Below, piece by piece: positions 1 through 8,205 of a stretch of 56,217 nucleotides of DNA. The translations under genes and the position numbers were made by a program. Position 1 is the stretch's first letter. Every line of letters begins with the position of its first letter. The notes beneath the pieces were generated by a model. The model was not told the origin of the DNA. It made no database searches and was given only the letters and a program-made list of their open reading frames with translations. This stretch comes from Candidatus Thiodiazotropha sp. (ex Monitilora ramsayi) (GTDB lineage Bacteria > Pseudomonadota > Gammaproteobacteria > Chromatiales > Chromatiaceae): contig JAHXIP010000022.1 in NCBI GenBank assembly GCA_025655575.1, positions 1-56,217 on the forward strand, read 5' to 3'.

Positions 1-608
1 ACGATGTAGAGACCGGCACCGCCTACAACCTCTACCGGGACTACGATCCACAAAGCGGCCGCTACCTCACCAGCGACCCCCTGGGAGCGACTGCCGGCCT
101 CAACACCTACGCCTACGTGGACAACGACCCCCTCAACCGCATCGACCCGCTGGGACTCTACGGTAAAGAGATCCACTACTACATGACCTACTTCCTCGCG
201 GTCACGGCAGGGGTGCCGCAAGAGACTGCCCTCCGGATCGCCAATGCGGCACAGGGTATTGACGACAATCCACTGACGACGCCTAATCCTTTCATAAGTG
301 GCAATTGGTCACGCCTTAAAGAAGCCCTGCAGTCCTATCACTTCACCGCCGACTACAATGATACGAACCACGGCGATGGTAGCGCCGACCCCGCTACCCG
401 GTTCGAGAACCCCACCAGCGATCAGCTGTCGAGGCTCTACAAATCGGCGATGCTGACCGACCGGGCCTGCATCAGCAGCAGCGCCTCGGCAGCGGACATC
501 AAATCGCAGCTCTACGGCGAATACCTCCACGCATTGGCGGATACCTACTCCCATCGTCAGGCAAACAACGTGCCCTATATCCTCCTCTACCACATCTACC
601 CGCCGTGA
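1..608 (+). CDS. RHS/YD-repeat protein, C-terminal part with DUF6765-like tip (5' end outside window)
   Basis: The frame is open from position 3 to a TGA at 606-608. The first ~45 codons are the conserved RHS core end (NLYRDYDPQSGRYLTSDP, then NTYAYVDNDPLNRIDPLGLYG), which in this family marks the boundary between the shell and a variable C-terminal tip. The tip (about 150 residues) starts HYYMTYFLAVTAG and has IANAAQGIDDNP, HFTADYND and LHALADTYSHRQ, which resembles the DUF6765 family and may be a His/Asp metal-binding helical fold. That name is from memory. The tip ends abruptly with ILLYHIYPP soon after the YSH motif, so it may be truncated. RHS tips are often toxins or effectors; no immunity gene is recognisable downstream. 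Function of the tip is inferred only. Confidence 0.85.
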   Translation, partial: DVETGTAYNLYRDYDPQSGRYLTSDPLGATAGLNTYAYVDNDPLNRIDPLGLYGKEIHYYMTYFLAVTAGVPQETALRIANAAQGIDDNPLTTPNPFISGNWSRLKEALQSYHFTADYNDTNHGDGSADPATRFENPTSDQLSRLYKSAMLTDRACISSSASAADIKSQLYGEYLHALADTYSHRQANNVPYILLYHIYPP

Positions 609-680
609 CTCTACGGTAAAGAGATCCGCTACTACACGACCTGCTTAGCCACTAAGTCTGCTAATTATTATTTTAGCTAA
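609..680 (+). pseudogene. Displaced remnant of an RHS tip (partial duplication)
   Basis: Directly after the TGA at 606-608 the same frame reads LYGKEIRYYTTC before ending at TAA 678-680. Bases 607-646 match 154-193 at 37 of 40 positions, and all three differences are transitions. The GGA glycine codon that precedes LYGKEI in the first copy is the TGA stop here. This looks like the stub of a second, related C-terminal tip, as left behind when RHS tips are exchanged by recombination. Its 3' end overlaps the stop codon of the radical SAM gene on the other strand. It is not expected to be expressed. Confidence 0.6.
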
Positions 681-1691
681 TTGAAATTTGTTGTGCACAT
701 AATATGATGAGTCATATGCGCAATTTGAATAGCATTTCGCATTACAGATTTTCAAGTTCTTTTTCATCTGTTTTCTGGTTTTCTTTATGCTATTGGTGTC
801 TAGTTCCAGGAAATTGATATCCATCTCATCCATTTTTTTTGTACAGCTTCTGATCTTCCCATTTGGTGCAATATTAATCCAGCCATATCGTGTGGGGTAG
901 TTACATTTCCAGAATCTCTCCCTATTCAAAAAACGGAATATATTTTCAAAATACGAATCCGGATCAATAATTGGGTAGCCTGTATTTATTTTCAATAAGA
1001 GGTAGTTGATGATTTCCTGTAATTTTTCCTTATCTTGATGTGAAAAATATATGTCCTTATTGGATGGATTTATTCTGTCGACTGGTGGAACCGCGTAGCC
1101 GATCGAAATTTGTGTATTATTGTATTTAGCAAAGTTAATGAGTTTTTTTATCTCATCAAAATTGTCTTTATATAATACTGCATTGAGCCGGTAGTGCATG
1201 CCATACATTTTTTTTGCATCATGTAGAGCTCCAATTAGTTCACGACGTATTAGGTTATTCTTTTTTGACACCGAAGATATCTTCAAGCCATCGGTAGATA
1301 TATTTAAATAATCAAGTCCCGATTCTGCCAACATTGTTATTGTCTCTCGGTTAAGTAACGTGCCATTCGTTGTCATATCTGATAGTACGTTTTTCTCTGT
1401 ACATGCAGCAATGGCCTCGTAGATTCCATCCCACAGCATAGGCTCACCACCAAGAATAGTGATCAAACCAACGTCGAGCCTGATGGCTTTGTCGAGATAG
1501 TTGCGAAATGCAACCAAGCTCATTTCATCGGAGGAATCGTCTTTTTGCCAACAGTATGCACAATTAAGATTGCATCTGTCCGTTGGAATAATCCGGACAA
1601 AATTTACTGAGTTGAATAGGCTGCCCTTGAGATGAGATTTTAGAAGTGTGGTGTATTTAAGTGATTTCCGTATGAAGTGTTTTCTATCCAT
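645..1691 (-). CDS. Radical SAM protein with SPASM-like C-terminus
   Basis: 348 residues. The N-terminal part has the radical SAM cluster motif CNLNCAYC (CxxxCxxC, residues ~40-47) and a later GGEP motif, so it should bind a 4Fe-4S cluster and S-adenosylmethionine. The C-terminal third carries further cysteines (WKCNYPTRYGW, KIRSCTKK, ICNAKCYSNC), the layout of a SPASM-type auxiliary cluster region used by peptide- and protein-modifying enzymes. The ATG at 1691 follows an AGGA ribosome site. The gene is AT-rich and sits between RHS debris and the Tad locus on the opposite strand, which suggests it was acquired separately. Substrate unknown; a 45-codon ORF lies just upstream (1724-1861). Confidence 0.85.
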   Translation of the reverse strand: MDRKHFIRKSLKYTTLLKSHLKGSLFNSVNFVRIIPTDRCNLNCAYCWQKDDSSDEMSLVAFRNYLDKAIRLDVGLITILGGEPMLWDGIYEAIAACTEKNVLSDMTTNGTLLNRETITMLAESGLDYLNISTDGLKISSVSKKNNLIRRELIGALHDAKKMYGMHYRLNAVLYKDNFDEIKKLINFAKYNNTQISIGYAVPPVDRINPSNKDIYFSHQDKEKLQEIINYLLLKINTGYPIIDPDSYFENIFRFLNRERFWKCNYPTRYGWINIAPNGKIRSCTKKMDEMDINFLELDTNSIKKTRKQMKKNLKICNAKCYSNCAYDSSYYVHNKFQLAKIIISRLSG

Positions 1692-1723
1692 GTTTCCTGC
1701 CTTAATGGGTTTTTAAAAAAGTG

Positions 1724-1861
1724 TCAAGAATTACTATATTGAGTGAAGTTGAATGGTATATCACCTCGAATAGATTGATTAATATAAAGTATATATAGAT
1801 ATATGTTGCTGTATCGTGGAGGTATCACTGATTGATTTGATAGCAAAGCGACGGTTTTCAT
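1724..1861 (-). CDS. Possible 45-residue peptide upstream of the radical SAM gene
   Basis: ATG (complement of 1859-1861) to TGA (complement of 1724-1726), 45 codons, beginning MKTVALLSNQ and ending FNFTQYSNS; rich in Ser, Asn, Tyr and Ile, without Cys. It lies on the same strand as the radical SAM gene, 32 bases upstream of its ATG, which is where precursor peptides of SPASM enzymes are often found. There is no good ribosome site (only GGACCGAG), the DNA is very AT-rich and an ORF of this length could be chance. Listed as a candidate only. Confidence 0.2.
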   Translation of the reverse strand: MKTVALLSNQSVIPPRYSNIYLYILYINQSIRGDIPFNFTQYSNS

Positions 1862-1886
1862 ACTCGGTCCAAAGTGCTAATATCAG

Positions 1887-2780
1887 ATGACAAATGGAAA
1901 TTTATATGTAAAGAGCATGGAAGTTCTCTCCTCTACTATATCGACTCTGATTATAATTACTGCCTTCGTTTTCGGCATCCTGGCCTTTTCTTTGGGGGGT
2001 CGTTTTATTATACGTGGGTTGTCTGTCTATCGTAGTCATTTCGTCAAGAATATGGGCAAGGATCTACGAGCCAGCTTCTTGAATACAGATCCTCTTGTTC
2101 TGTTTATTGCAACACTTGTTCTCACATTCTCACTCGCTGTTCTTGGTTTGTTTGTAGTTGGTCCAGTCGGTGTTGTTTTTGGAGTTATTACGGGTGTTCT
2201 ATCACCCCGATTCACACTCTCTTTCTTAAAAAAACGTCGTATTGATAAGTTTTTATATCAGTTTCCTGATGCATTGATGACATTGGCAGCTGCAATGAGG
2301 GCAGGTGCGAGCCTGCCAAAAGGGCTGGAGCATTTAGCGTTGCGACAACCTGCTCCGTTATCACAGGAATTCTCTCTTGTGGTTGCTGAGCATCGTGTTG
2401 GTCGCGATCTTTCTGAAGCGTTAGATGAGTTATGTAGGCGTATTCCGCGGCAGGAATTGGAACTGTTTACTGCAGCGGTTGGTATATCCCGTGGAGTCGG
2501 TGGCAATTTGGCGGATACACTGGATTCACTGGCTAAGACATTAAGTGAAAAAATGCATATAGAAGGAAAAATCTCGGCTTTGACGGCATCTGGCCGGGCG
2601 CAAGGTTGGGTTATAAGTCTTTTGCCAGTGGCGGTAGGCGCTGTATTGTTTAAACAACAGCCAGAAGCGATGAGGCTGCTTTTCACTGAGATATATGGCT
2701 GGGTCGTACTTGCTGTCATAGCCTGCATGATGATGTTGGCAGTCTATATGATACGGAAAATTGTAAATATCGATGTTTAA
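1887..2780 (+). CDS. tadB: Tad pilus inner-membrane platform protein TadB
   Basis: 297 residues of the type II secretion F (T2SSF) family. TadB and TadC form the inner-membrane platform that the CpaF ATPase drives to assemble Flp pili. Hydrophobic segments are visible near residues 12-35 and 58-95. The cytoplasmic T2SSF core follows (FPDALMTLAAAMRAGASLPK, about residues 126-145, then a stretch ending in RGVGGNLADTLDSLA). Two C-terminal membrane segments follow. Start is uncertain: the ATG at 1887 has no clear ribosome site and an in-frame ATG lies at 1917. The stop overlaps the tadC start (ATGTTTAA), so the two are translationally coupled. This is the first gene of the Tad locus, an unusual order since tadBC normally follow cpaF. 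Confidence 0.9.
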   Translation: MTNGNLYVKSMEVLSSTISTLIIITAFVFGILAFSLGGRFIIRGLSVYRSHFVKNMGKDLRASFLNTDPLVLFIATLVLTFSLAVLGLFVVGPVGVVFGVITGVLSPRFTLSFLKKRRIDKFLYQFPDALMTLAAAMRAGASLPKGLEHLALRQPAPLSQEFSLVVAEHRVGRDLSEALDELCRRIPRQELELFTAAVGISRGVGGNLADTLDSLAKTLSEKMHIEGKISALTASGRAQGWVISLLPVAVGAVLFKQQPEAMRLLFTEIYGWVVLAVIACMMMLAVYMIRKIVNIDV

Positions 2781-3687
2781 TAGTTTTTATGGAATTCTGG
2801 CAATAGTACTTGCTTCAATTTGTGCAGGGGCCTTTGTCTTCGTTCCTGTTATGTTGGCGAGAAAGGGGAGGGAAAAGAATAATGATGAGTGGCGGGACCG
2901 TCCACCTGGGTTTATTCGTCTTCTACGCCCGATGGTCCGTCTCTATACACATCGTATCGAGATGACTATGGATTCACATAAACGCGATATGGTATTGAGT
3001 CGCCTTACAGAAGCTGGCTATGGTTATGTACTTTCACCAGAAGAGTTTGTAGTGATGCGCCGTTTAGGTTTACTGATAGCAGTATTCTTGGTCGTCTACA
3101 TTCTATTCATAATTGGAATAACCAGCTCATTTGCCATCGTGTTCAGCCTTGTATTAGTACCCTTGGGCTTCTTTTATCCCGATATCTGGCTGAGGGATGT
3201 TATTGAGAAAAGAAAAACGAGAATAGATAAAGACTTTCCTTTTTTTCTTGAGGTCATCGTTTTGGCAATGAATGCAGGTTTGACATTTAACAGTGCGATA
3301 AAACAAGCTGTACAAAGAATACCTGATGGTCCATTAAAGCAAGAATTTGTTCGCTTTTTAAGAGAGACCAGGACAGGATTAAGTCGCAAAGAGGCTTTGG
3401 AGAGACTCTCTTCTCGTATCAATATGTCGTCAATCAGTAATTTTACAGCAACGCTTATTCAGGCGGCAGAAACGGGGGGATCAATTAGTGCAGTGCTGGT
3501 CGAGCAGGCTAAGCAGAGACGAAAGGAGCGTTTTATTAGGGCTGAAAAAATGGCAAACAAAGCGCCTGTAAAACTGCTAGGTCCACTTTTGGGTCTGTTA
3601 TTCCCTATCACGTTTATCATCATAGGATTTCCTTTGGTTATTAAGTTTATTGACGCTGGCATCCATAAAGTATTTATTAATGGATAG
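2773..3687 (+). CDS. tadC: Tad pilus inner-membrane platform protein TadC
   Basis: 304 residues, second T2SSF-family platform protein. An N-terminal membrane helix (about residues 5-28), a central pair (about 98-135) and a C-terminal helix (about 270-292) frame the T2SSF core, recognisable by PFFLEVIVLAMNAGLTFNSA and ALERLSSRINMSSISNFTAT, ending in AAETGGSISAVL. Partner of TadB in the pilus base. It overlaps tadB by 8 bases, and the DUF192 gene overlaps its end. Expected to act with the FHA-CpaF ATPase at 12798. Confidence 0.9.
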   Translation: MFNSFYGILAIVLASICAGAFVFVPVMLARKGREKNNDEWRDRPPGFIRLLRPMVRLYTHRIEMTMDSHKRDMVLSRLTEAGYGYVLSPEEFVVMRRLGLLIAVFLVVYILFIIGITSSFAIVFSLVLVPLGFFYPDIWLRDVIEKRKTRIDKDFPFFLEVIVLAMNAGLTFNSAIKQAVQRIPDGPLKQEFVRFLRETRTGLSRKEALERLSSRINMSSISNFTATLIQAAETGGSISAVLVEQAKQRRKERFIRAEKMANKAPVKLLGPLLGLLFPITFIIIGFPLVIKFIDAGIHKVFING

Positions 3688-4054
3688 AGTCACCGTGTTG
3701 ATTATTCGTAGAAACACTGATGAAAAAAAAGTATTAAGTCGAGTAGGATATGCAAAAACCTTTACCCAGCGACTACGAGGGCTTATAGGGAGAAAGCATC
3801 TAGCCGACGATGAGGGACTGCTTTTTGAATCAGGAGGTAGCATACATACAATTGGGATGAAAATATCAATCGATGTAATATTTCTTGACAAAGACGGTTA
3901 TATATTGACGGTAAAAGATAGCGTTAGGCCATTTAGATTCTGTATTGCACCAAAAAAAACGAGATATGTGCTTGAGTCATCAAGCGGTATGGCTATATGC
4001 CATGGGGTTAAGCTAGGTCAACGATTACAATGGATGATAGAATCTTCAGAATGA
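3680..4054 (+). CDS. DUF192 family protein
   Basis: 124 residues from the ATG at 3680, which overlaps the tadC stop by 8 bases; a longer TTG start at 3650 is less likely. The family signature is clear: RLRGLIGRKHLADDEGLLF, then HTIGMKISIDVIFLD and the final GMAICHGVKLGQRL. DUF192 proteins are small beta-rich proteins, often exported, of unknown biochemical function. This copy lacks an obvious signal peptide. Its overlap with tadC and the lipoprotein gene places it in the Tad transcription unit, and DUF192 genes occur in other tad clusters. The role in pilus biogenesis is inferred. Confidence 0.8.
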   Translation: MDRVTVLIIRRNTDEKKVLSRVGYAKTFTQRLRGLIGRKHLADDEGLLFESGGSIHTIGMKISIDVIFLDKDGYILTVKDSVRPFRFCIAPKKTRYVLESSSGMAICHGVKLGQRLQWMIESSE

Positions 4055-4491
4055 ACAGGAAGAGCTATACACTGTTTTTATTAATCATTGTGGTATTACT
4101 TACCTCTTGCACCTCCGTAGGCTCTAATAAAATAAATAGTATATCCATGAGTGATGTATGGGTTGATGCAAATAGAGCTTATATGGCACAAAAGTGGAAT
4201 GATGCTCAATCTTTATATGAAAAGCTGACAGAAGCATTTCCCTCTGATTCTGAGGCACATTTCAGATTAGGTGTTTCTGCCTATCGTCAGGGTAATGCAG
4301 AGCTTGCTGAAAAGAGTTTCTCCCATGTTGTTAATCTGGAACCAAATAATTCAAAAGCCATGTACAATTTGGCTGTTTTACAGATATCAAGTGCATACAG
4401 CTTACTCAAGAAGTGTGCAATAAACGCATCCAGTGATGTAGAACGAGAAAAATATCTTGAAATGATAAAAAACATAGAAACTATCAAGTAA
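4051..4491 (+). CDS. TPR lipoprotein, TadD-like
   Basis: 146 residues from the ATG at 4051, which overlaps the DUF192 stop as ATGA. The N-terminus is a lipoprotein signal (LFLLIIVVLLTSC, Cys ~18), followed by TPR-like helices (AQKWNDAQSLYEKLTEAFP, AHFRLGVSAYRQGNAELAEK, and a third beginning NSKAMYNLAVLQ). TadD in Tad systems is a TPR outer-membrane lipoprotein that helps the secretin assemble, so this is the probable equivalent. It is shorter than usual TadD. The Lnt-like acyltransferase gene follows about 110 bases downstream. Confidence 0.75.
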   Translation: MNRKSYTLFLLIIVVLLTSCTSVGSNKINSISMSDVWVDANRAYMAQKWNDAQSLYEKLTEAFPSDSEAHFRLGVSAYRQGNAELAEKSFSHVVNLEPNNSKAMYNLAVLQISSAYSLLKKCAINASSDVEREKYLEMIKNIETIK

Positions 4492-4604
4492 TAAAATCTT
4501 ATCTATTTGTTACCTCGCTCTACTCTATAATAATCAAAGAAATATTATAAATAGAGAGCAAATCACATAATGCCTCGAATGGCACAACACGAGATTACCC
4601 ATAA

Positions 4605-6500
4605 ATGGCCGGTATTCTTACGGCATTATTACTTCTTTTAACTTTACCCCCATTCGAATATTCGATATTCGCATATATCGCTTTTCTGCCATATTTTATT
4701 TATTCCATATCCAAATCATTAAGATATGCAGTAATAGATGCAGGAGTTATTGGGTTTTTCATCGGGACATATGTCTACTTTGGTTCTCTTTTTGAGAGTC
4801 CAATACTCTATATTGCCTGTATTGTAATTGTCGTTGTCACGTTTGCAGCATTAGGATGGATGACGGTAAAAATAAAAATATCGGATGGACAATGGTCATC
4901 GTTAAAGATAGGTGTTATATGGGCATCAGCAGAAATCATTCTCAATGAGATTGGCTTGCCATTTGCATTTACTGTGTCACTTGTAAATCATATTGAAATT
5001 ATTCAAGTAGCTTCAATAATAGGTTCCCCTGGAGCAACCCTATTGCTTGTTTCACTACAAGCAAAGTTGGCCAAAGAAATTAATTTAGAATGTGTGTCTA
5101 TTCAATTCAATCATATCTCAAGGCAGTTGATATTATTTGTGAGTTTAATTGCAGTATGGGTAATGAGTGGATATTGTTTGGAACAATTTCAAACGCAAAA
5201 ATCTGTAATGGATGTTGTTGCAGTGCAAACATCATTAGAGCCAGAAACACTTGATCTTGTTGGTCTTCCTGGAAGTATCGAATTAGTTGTTCATGAAATT
5301 ACAACGCTAATAAATGAGATTAACAGGAATACTGAAAAAAAAGACCTCGTTATATGGCCTGAATCGATCATTCCGGGATTACCAATCCAGATACCAAACG
5401 ACATAATACAGGAGATACAAAGCCTGAAGCGACACCAGATTATGCATGCATATGATCTTGATAAAAAAGGAGAAACGGTTAGTGCAGGATGGCAAATAGA
5501 TACAGATGGTGAAATTGTAAGAAGTCAGTATAAGCAAACCCCAGTGCTTTTTGTGGAAGAATATAAAGTACCAGAAAATTATGCTATGCCAGTAGAAGTA
5601 GATGGTAAACGTGTTGGTGTATTAGTCTGTTCGGATTCAGCTTTTACAAAACATTACTTCGACCTGTATAAGAATGGTGCAGATTTTGTTGCTGTTGTCA
5701 CGAATGATGCCTATGCAGGACCCTCAATACTCTCACATATGCACTTGGCGCTTGATCAAGTACGAGTGGTTGAATCCGGGTTGGGGATTGTAAGATCGGC
5801 AAATGGCGGGCCATCTGCAATTATTAGTCCGTCAGGTCGGGTAAGTAAAATATATGAGAATTATCAATCCGGTTTGGTTGTGGGAAATGTTAAGAGAGTA
5901 GAGTATGGCACATTGTATTACATAATGTTTCCATACTTGTCACTTGTTTATCTAGTGAGTTTTGCAGTTCTGATTTACCAGGTATTAATAAAGAAGCCAA
6001 AACTACCATATAAGAAGTCGCTGGATTCAGTGCCGATTTACTCACTACTAATCACTACGGTATTACTATCAGTTATACTGATTACTATGCAATACATAAC
6101 AATAAAATCACAATACGAAAAATCAGTAAAAGTAAAAGCAACACACCCTCCAGTGAAGAAAAATGTCTCTGTAATAGAATTTATAGCTAGGGATATGGGT
6201 CTGTTGAAAAAAAGCCTGACATTACATGACGTATCGAAGTTGGATGCACTCCATGAACTTGAGAAACTAGGGGTCGGGGTACTCAATAGTACCCCTTCGG
6301 CGGGTGTTAAATACAAGCACGTTTATGGTATCGCCTCCACTGGTCAGGGGGATATAGTTCTATTGCAGGATGATGGGAATAAAGCACTCTTTTATGCAGC
6401 GGAAACAGGTAAGCTTTATCGCACATCAACCAAAAAATTAGCGCGTCAGATTGATAGCTCTATTACGTGGGTTGGCGTAAGTGTAATGAAGTCTGAATAA
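4605..6500 (+). CDS. Lnt-like apolipoprotein N-acyltransferase with extra C-terminal domain
   Basis: 631 residues. The N-terminal ~190 residues contain several membrane helices, followed by a nitrilase-type domain. The putative catalytic triad is visible: Glu253 (VIWPES), Lys310 (QYKQTPVLF) and Cys342 (VLVCSDSAF), then VVTNDAYAG and RSANGGPSAIISPSG as in Lnt. Lnt adds the third acyl chain to lipoproteins. A membrane helix follows, then ~130 residues absent from ordinary Lnt, ending in GKLYRTSTKKLARQI. Their layout faintly resembles C39-peptidase-like folds without a visible catalytic Cys; this is a weak guess. The start has no good ribosome site. A house copy of lnt should exist elsewhere. 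It may modify lipoproteins of the pilus base. Confidence 0.75.
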   Translation: MAGILTALLLLLTLPPFEYSIFAYIAFLPYFIYSISKSLRYAVIDAGVIGFFIGTYVYFGSLFESPILYIACIVIVVVTFAALGWMTVKIKISDGQWSSLKIGVIWASAEIILNEIGLPFAFTVSLVNHIEIIQVASIIGSPGATLLLVSLQAKLAKEINLECVSIQFNHISRQLILFVSLIAVWVMSGYCLEQFQTQKSVMDVVAVQTSLEPETLDLVGLPGSIELVVHEITTLINEINRNTEKKDLVIWPESIIPGLPIQIPNDIIQEIQSLKRHQIMHAYDLDKKGETVSAGWQIDTDGEIVRSQYKQTPVLFVEEYKVPENYAMPVEVDGKRVGVLVCSDSAFTKHYFDLYKNGADFVAVVTNDAYAGPSILSHMHLALDQVRVVESGLGIVRSANGGPSAIISPSGRVSKIYENYQSGLVVGNVKRVEYGTLYYIMFPYLSLVYLVSFAVLIYQVLIKKPKLPYKKSLDSVPIYSLLITTVLLSVILITMQYITIKSQYEKSVKVKATHPPVKKNVSVIEFIARDMGLLKKSLTLHDVSKLDALHELEKLGVGVLNSTPSAGVKYKHVYGIASTGQGDIVLLQDDGNKALFYAAETGKLYRTSTKKLARQIDSSITWVGVSVMKSE

Positions 6501-6594
6501 TAGAGAGGATAGGAAAACTGTGACGAAGATCTCGGAACTGCGTCTCACTTTTCTGTGATCATCCAGATTAGGAAGAACAAATTTAAAGATTCAT

Positions 6595-6600
6595 GGAGGA
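6595..6600 (+). promoter_or_regulatory. Ribosome binding site that sets the pilin start
   Basis: GGAGGA lies just 5' of ATG 6605. The ORF also has an ATG at 6593, but that codon overlaps the ribosome site, so the pilin starts at 6605 (MSKLLSSKN). The strength of the site fits a highly translated major subunit. Confidence 0.7.
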
Positions 6601-6604
6601 TCTC

Positions 6605-6889
6605 ATGTCTAAACTTCTATCTTCTAAAAATTCCAAATTTCGTCAATTCGGCCAAGGAATGTCGGAGTACATTATCGTTACGGCTCTGATTGCAGTGGCT
6701 GCAATCGGTGTATTTGCCGCATTCGGTGATGTTTTGTCAAATCAGACAGCGGCGATGGCTAAAGAGATCTCAGGTGAAGACGGCAGTGCCAGGGTCACAG
6801 CAGCGAAAGCAGACTCCGCCCGTGCTGAAGGATACGGTTCTCAGTCAGATACATTGGGTACCTATAATACTCAGAACATAGACGATTAG
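6605..6889 (+). CDS. Flp-like type IVb pilin, probable major subunit
   Basis: 94 residues. A short charged leader is followed by FGQGMSEYIIVTALIAVAAI: cleavage after Gly gives QGMSEY, matching the G/xxxxEY signature of Flp pilins, with Glu at +5 and Tyr at +6, then a ~20-residue hydrophobic helix. The mature part has an Ala-rich polar tail (EDGSARVTAAKADSARAEG) longer than classical ~50-residue Flp. The strong GGAGGA site and the flanking non-coding stretches of about 100 bases on each side fit a highly expressed gene. Cleavage needs a prepilin peptidase, which is not encoded in this window. Confidence 0.82.
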   Translation: MSKLLSSKNSKFRQFGQGMSEYIIVTALIAVAAIGVFAAFGDVLSNQTAAMAKEISGEDGSARVTAAKADSARAEGYGSQSDTLGTYNTQNIDD

Positions 6890-6994
6890 TACCGGTAGAT
6901 TCGAGTCTTTCAGCAACTTAATCAAATAAGTTCCGTGCCTTGGTAATTCTTTTGCTTTGGTACCGGTTCGCTCATTGCTAACAACGGACGTGAC

Positions 6995-8203
6995 ATGCGG
7001 ATAAGCAGCCTGGTAAGGAACCGGGGGCAGGTACTGCCAATTGCTGTGGTAGGCCTCATGATCGGTTGTACTGTACTCCTCTTGATGTACAACTCCGGTC
7101 AGAAGATCACTGACAAAACTGTTGTGGCAAATGCAGCCGATGCATCGGCCTATAGTGCAGGTATCTGGACAGCCCGGCATCTAAACTTTATGGCTTATAC
7201 CAATAGAGCCATGATTGCCAATCATGTGGGGACGGGACATTTTATCAGCTATGTTGGCTGGATTCGCTATATTGAAAATTCGCTGGACAGCTTAGAAAAA
7301 ATTGCTGGATGGATCCCTTATGTTGGGGCAGCTATTCGCGTTGCTGAGACTTATGCCGAGCGATTAGCTGATATTAACGAAGAAACTGCACCTATTGTAA
7401 CTCAGGGGATAGATTTACTTAATGGTATTTACTCTGCTGCTCAGGTGGAGGCGCAAGCGGGGCTTACCTATTTTCGCTTAAACAAGATCATGGAGGAAAC
7501 TGCCCGGGTCTACGATCCGGATATCAGGGTCAACGAAATCAGCGGTATGTCCGGTCTTCCTATGACAGTTCGTGCCACACTCACTGCTAGGATTGCGGCT
7601 CAGCGTGCGCAGATCCCCACCTTTGTAGAGAGCTTCGAGCCGGGTTCTGATGATGAGGGAGAAATCAGTGCTCTTGTCATGAGGAGTTATGGATCATCCC
7701 AACGATGGATTGCTGGCAATCGAGGCTGGAAAGAAAACTTCTTGGTTGTAAAGATCCATAAAACTGGTTCCACAACGCATACTGATGATGAGTTGACCGA
7801 CTGGGAATCCACGGACAGGCTCAGTTTTGCCACACTTGAGTGGGATGGTTGGGATTGGTCGACGCTAGCCAAGGGCAAGGCAACAGCCAGGGAATTTCAC
7901 GATGATTATCGTGGAATTCGCCGCTACTACAATCTGAGAGAAGATGACCCAGGCAAAGATGAAGGTCTCTATATCACTGTATATGCAACAAAACGCCAGG
8001 AGCAGACGCGCACAGAAAACCTTTTGCCCCTATCACGCACGGATGAGCAGGCAGCATCTCCCCTTAATGCGTCCTCCACAGCATTAGTCGCTTTCACTCA
8101 ACCTATTAAGAACTTCGGTACCAGTCGGGAGGAGTATGGCAGTCTCTACAACCCATTTTGGGAACCCAGGTTGGTCAATCGCCCAAATGTAGCGGGGTTC
8201 TGA
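6995..8203 (+). CDS. TadG-like pilus-associated protein
   Basis: 402 residues. The N-terminus (RGQVLPIAVVGLMIGCTVLL) is the TadG-type hydrophobic segment with Pro where pilins have Glu. It is followed by the conserved NAADASAYSAGIWTARHLNF segment, which is typical of Tad-domain minor components anchored in the inner membrane and reaching into the periplasm. The long remainder is polar and has no domain I recognise. It starts at ATG 6995 after the pilin, and the next gene starts 2 bases after its stop, so they are co-transcribed. Confidence 0.75.
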   Translation: MRISSLVRNRGQVLPIAVVGLMIGCTVLLLMYNSGQKITDKTVVANAADASAYSAGIWTARHLNFMAYTNRAMIANHVGTGHFISYVGWIRYIENSLDSLEKIAGWIPYVGAAIRVAETYAERLADINEETAPIVTQGIDLLNGIYSAAQVEAQAGLTYFRLNKIMEETARVYDPDIRVNEISGMSGLPMTVRATLTARIAAQRAQIPTFVESFEPGSDDEGEISALVMRSYGSSQRWIAGNRGWKENFLVVKIHKTGSTTHTDDELTDWESTDRLSFATLEWDGWDWSTLAKGKATAREFHDDYRGIRRYYNLREDDPGKDEGLYITVYATKRQEQTRTENLLPLSRTDEQAASPLNASSTALVAFTQPIKNFGTSREEYGSLYNPFWEPRLVNRPNVAGF

Positions 8204-8205
8204 AG

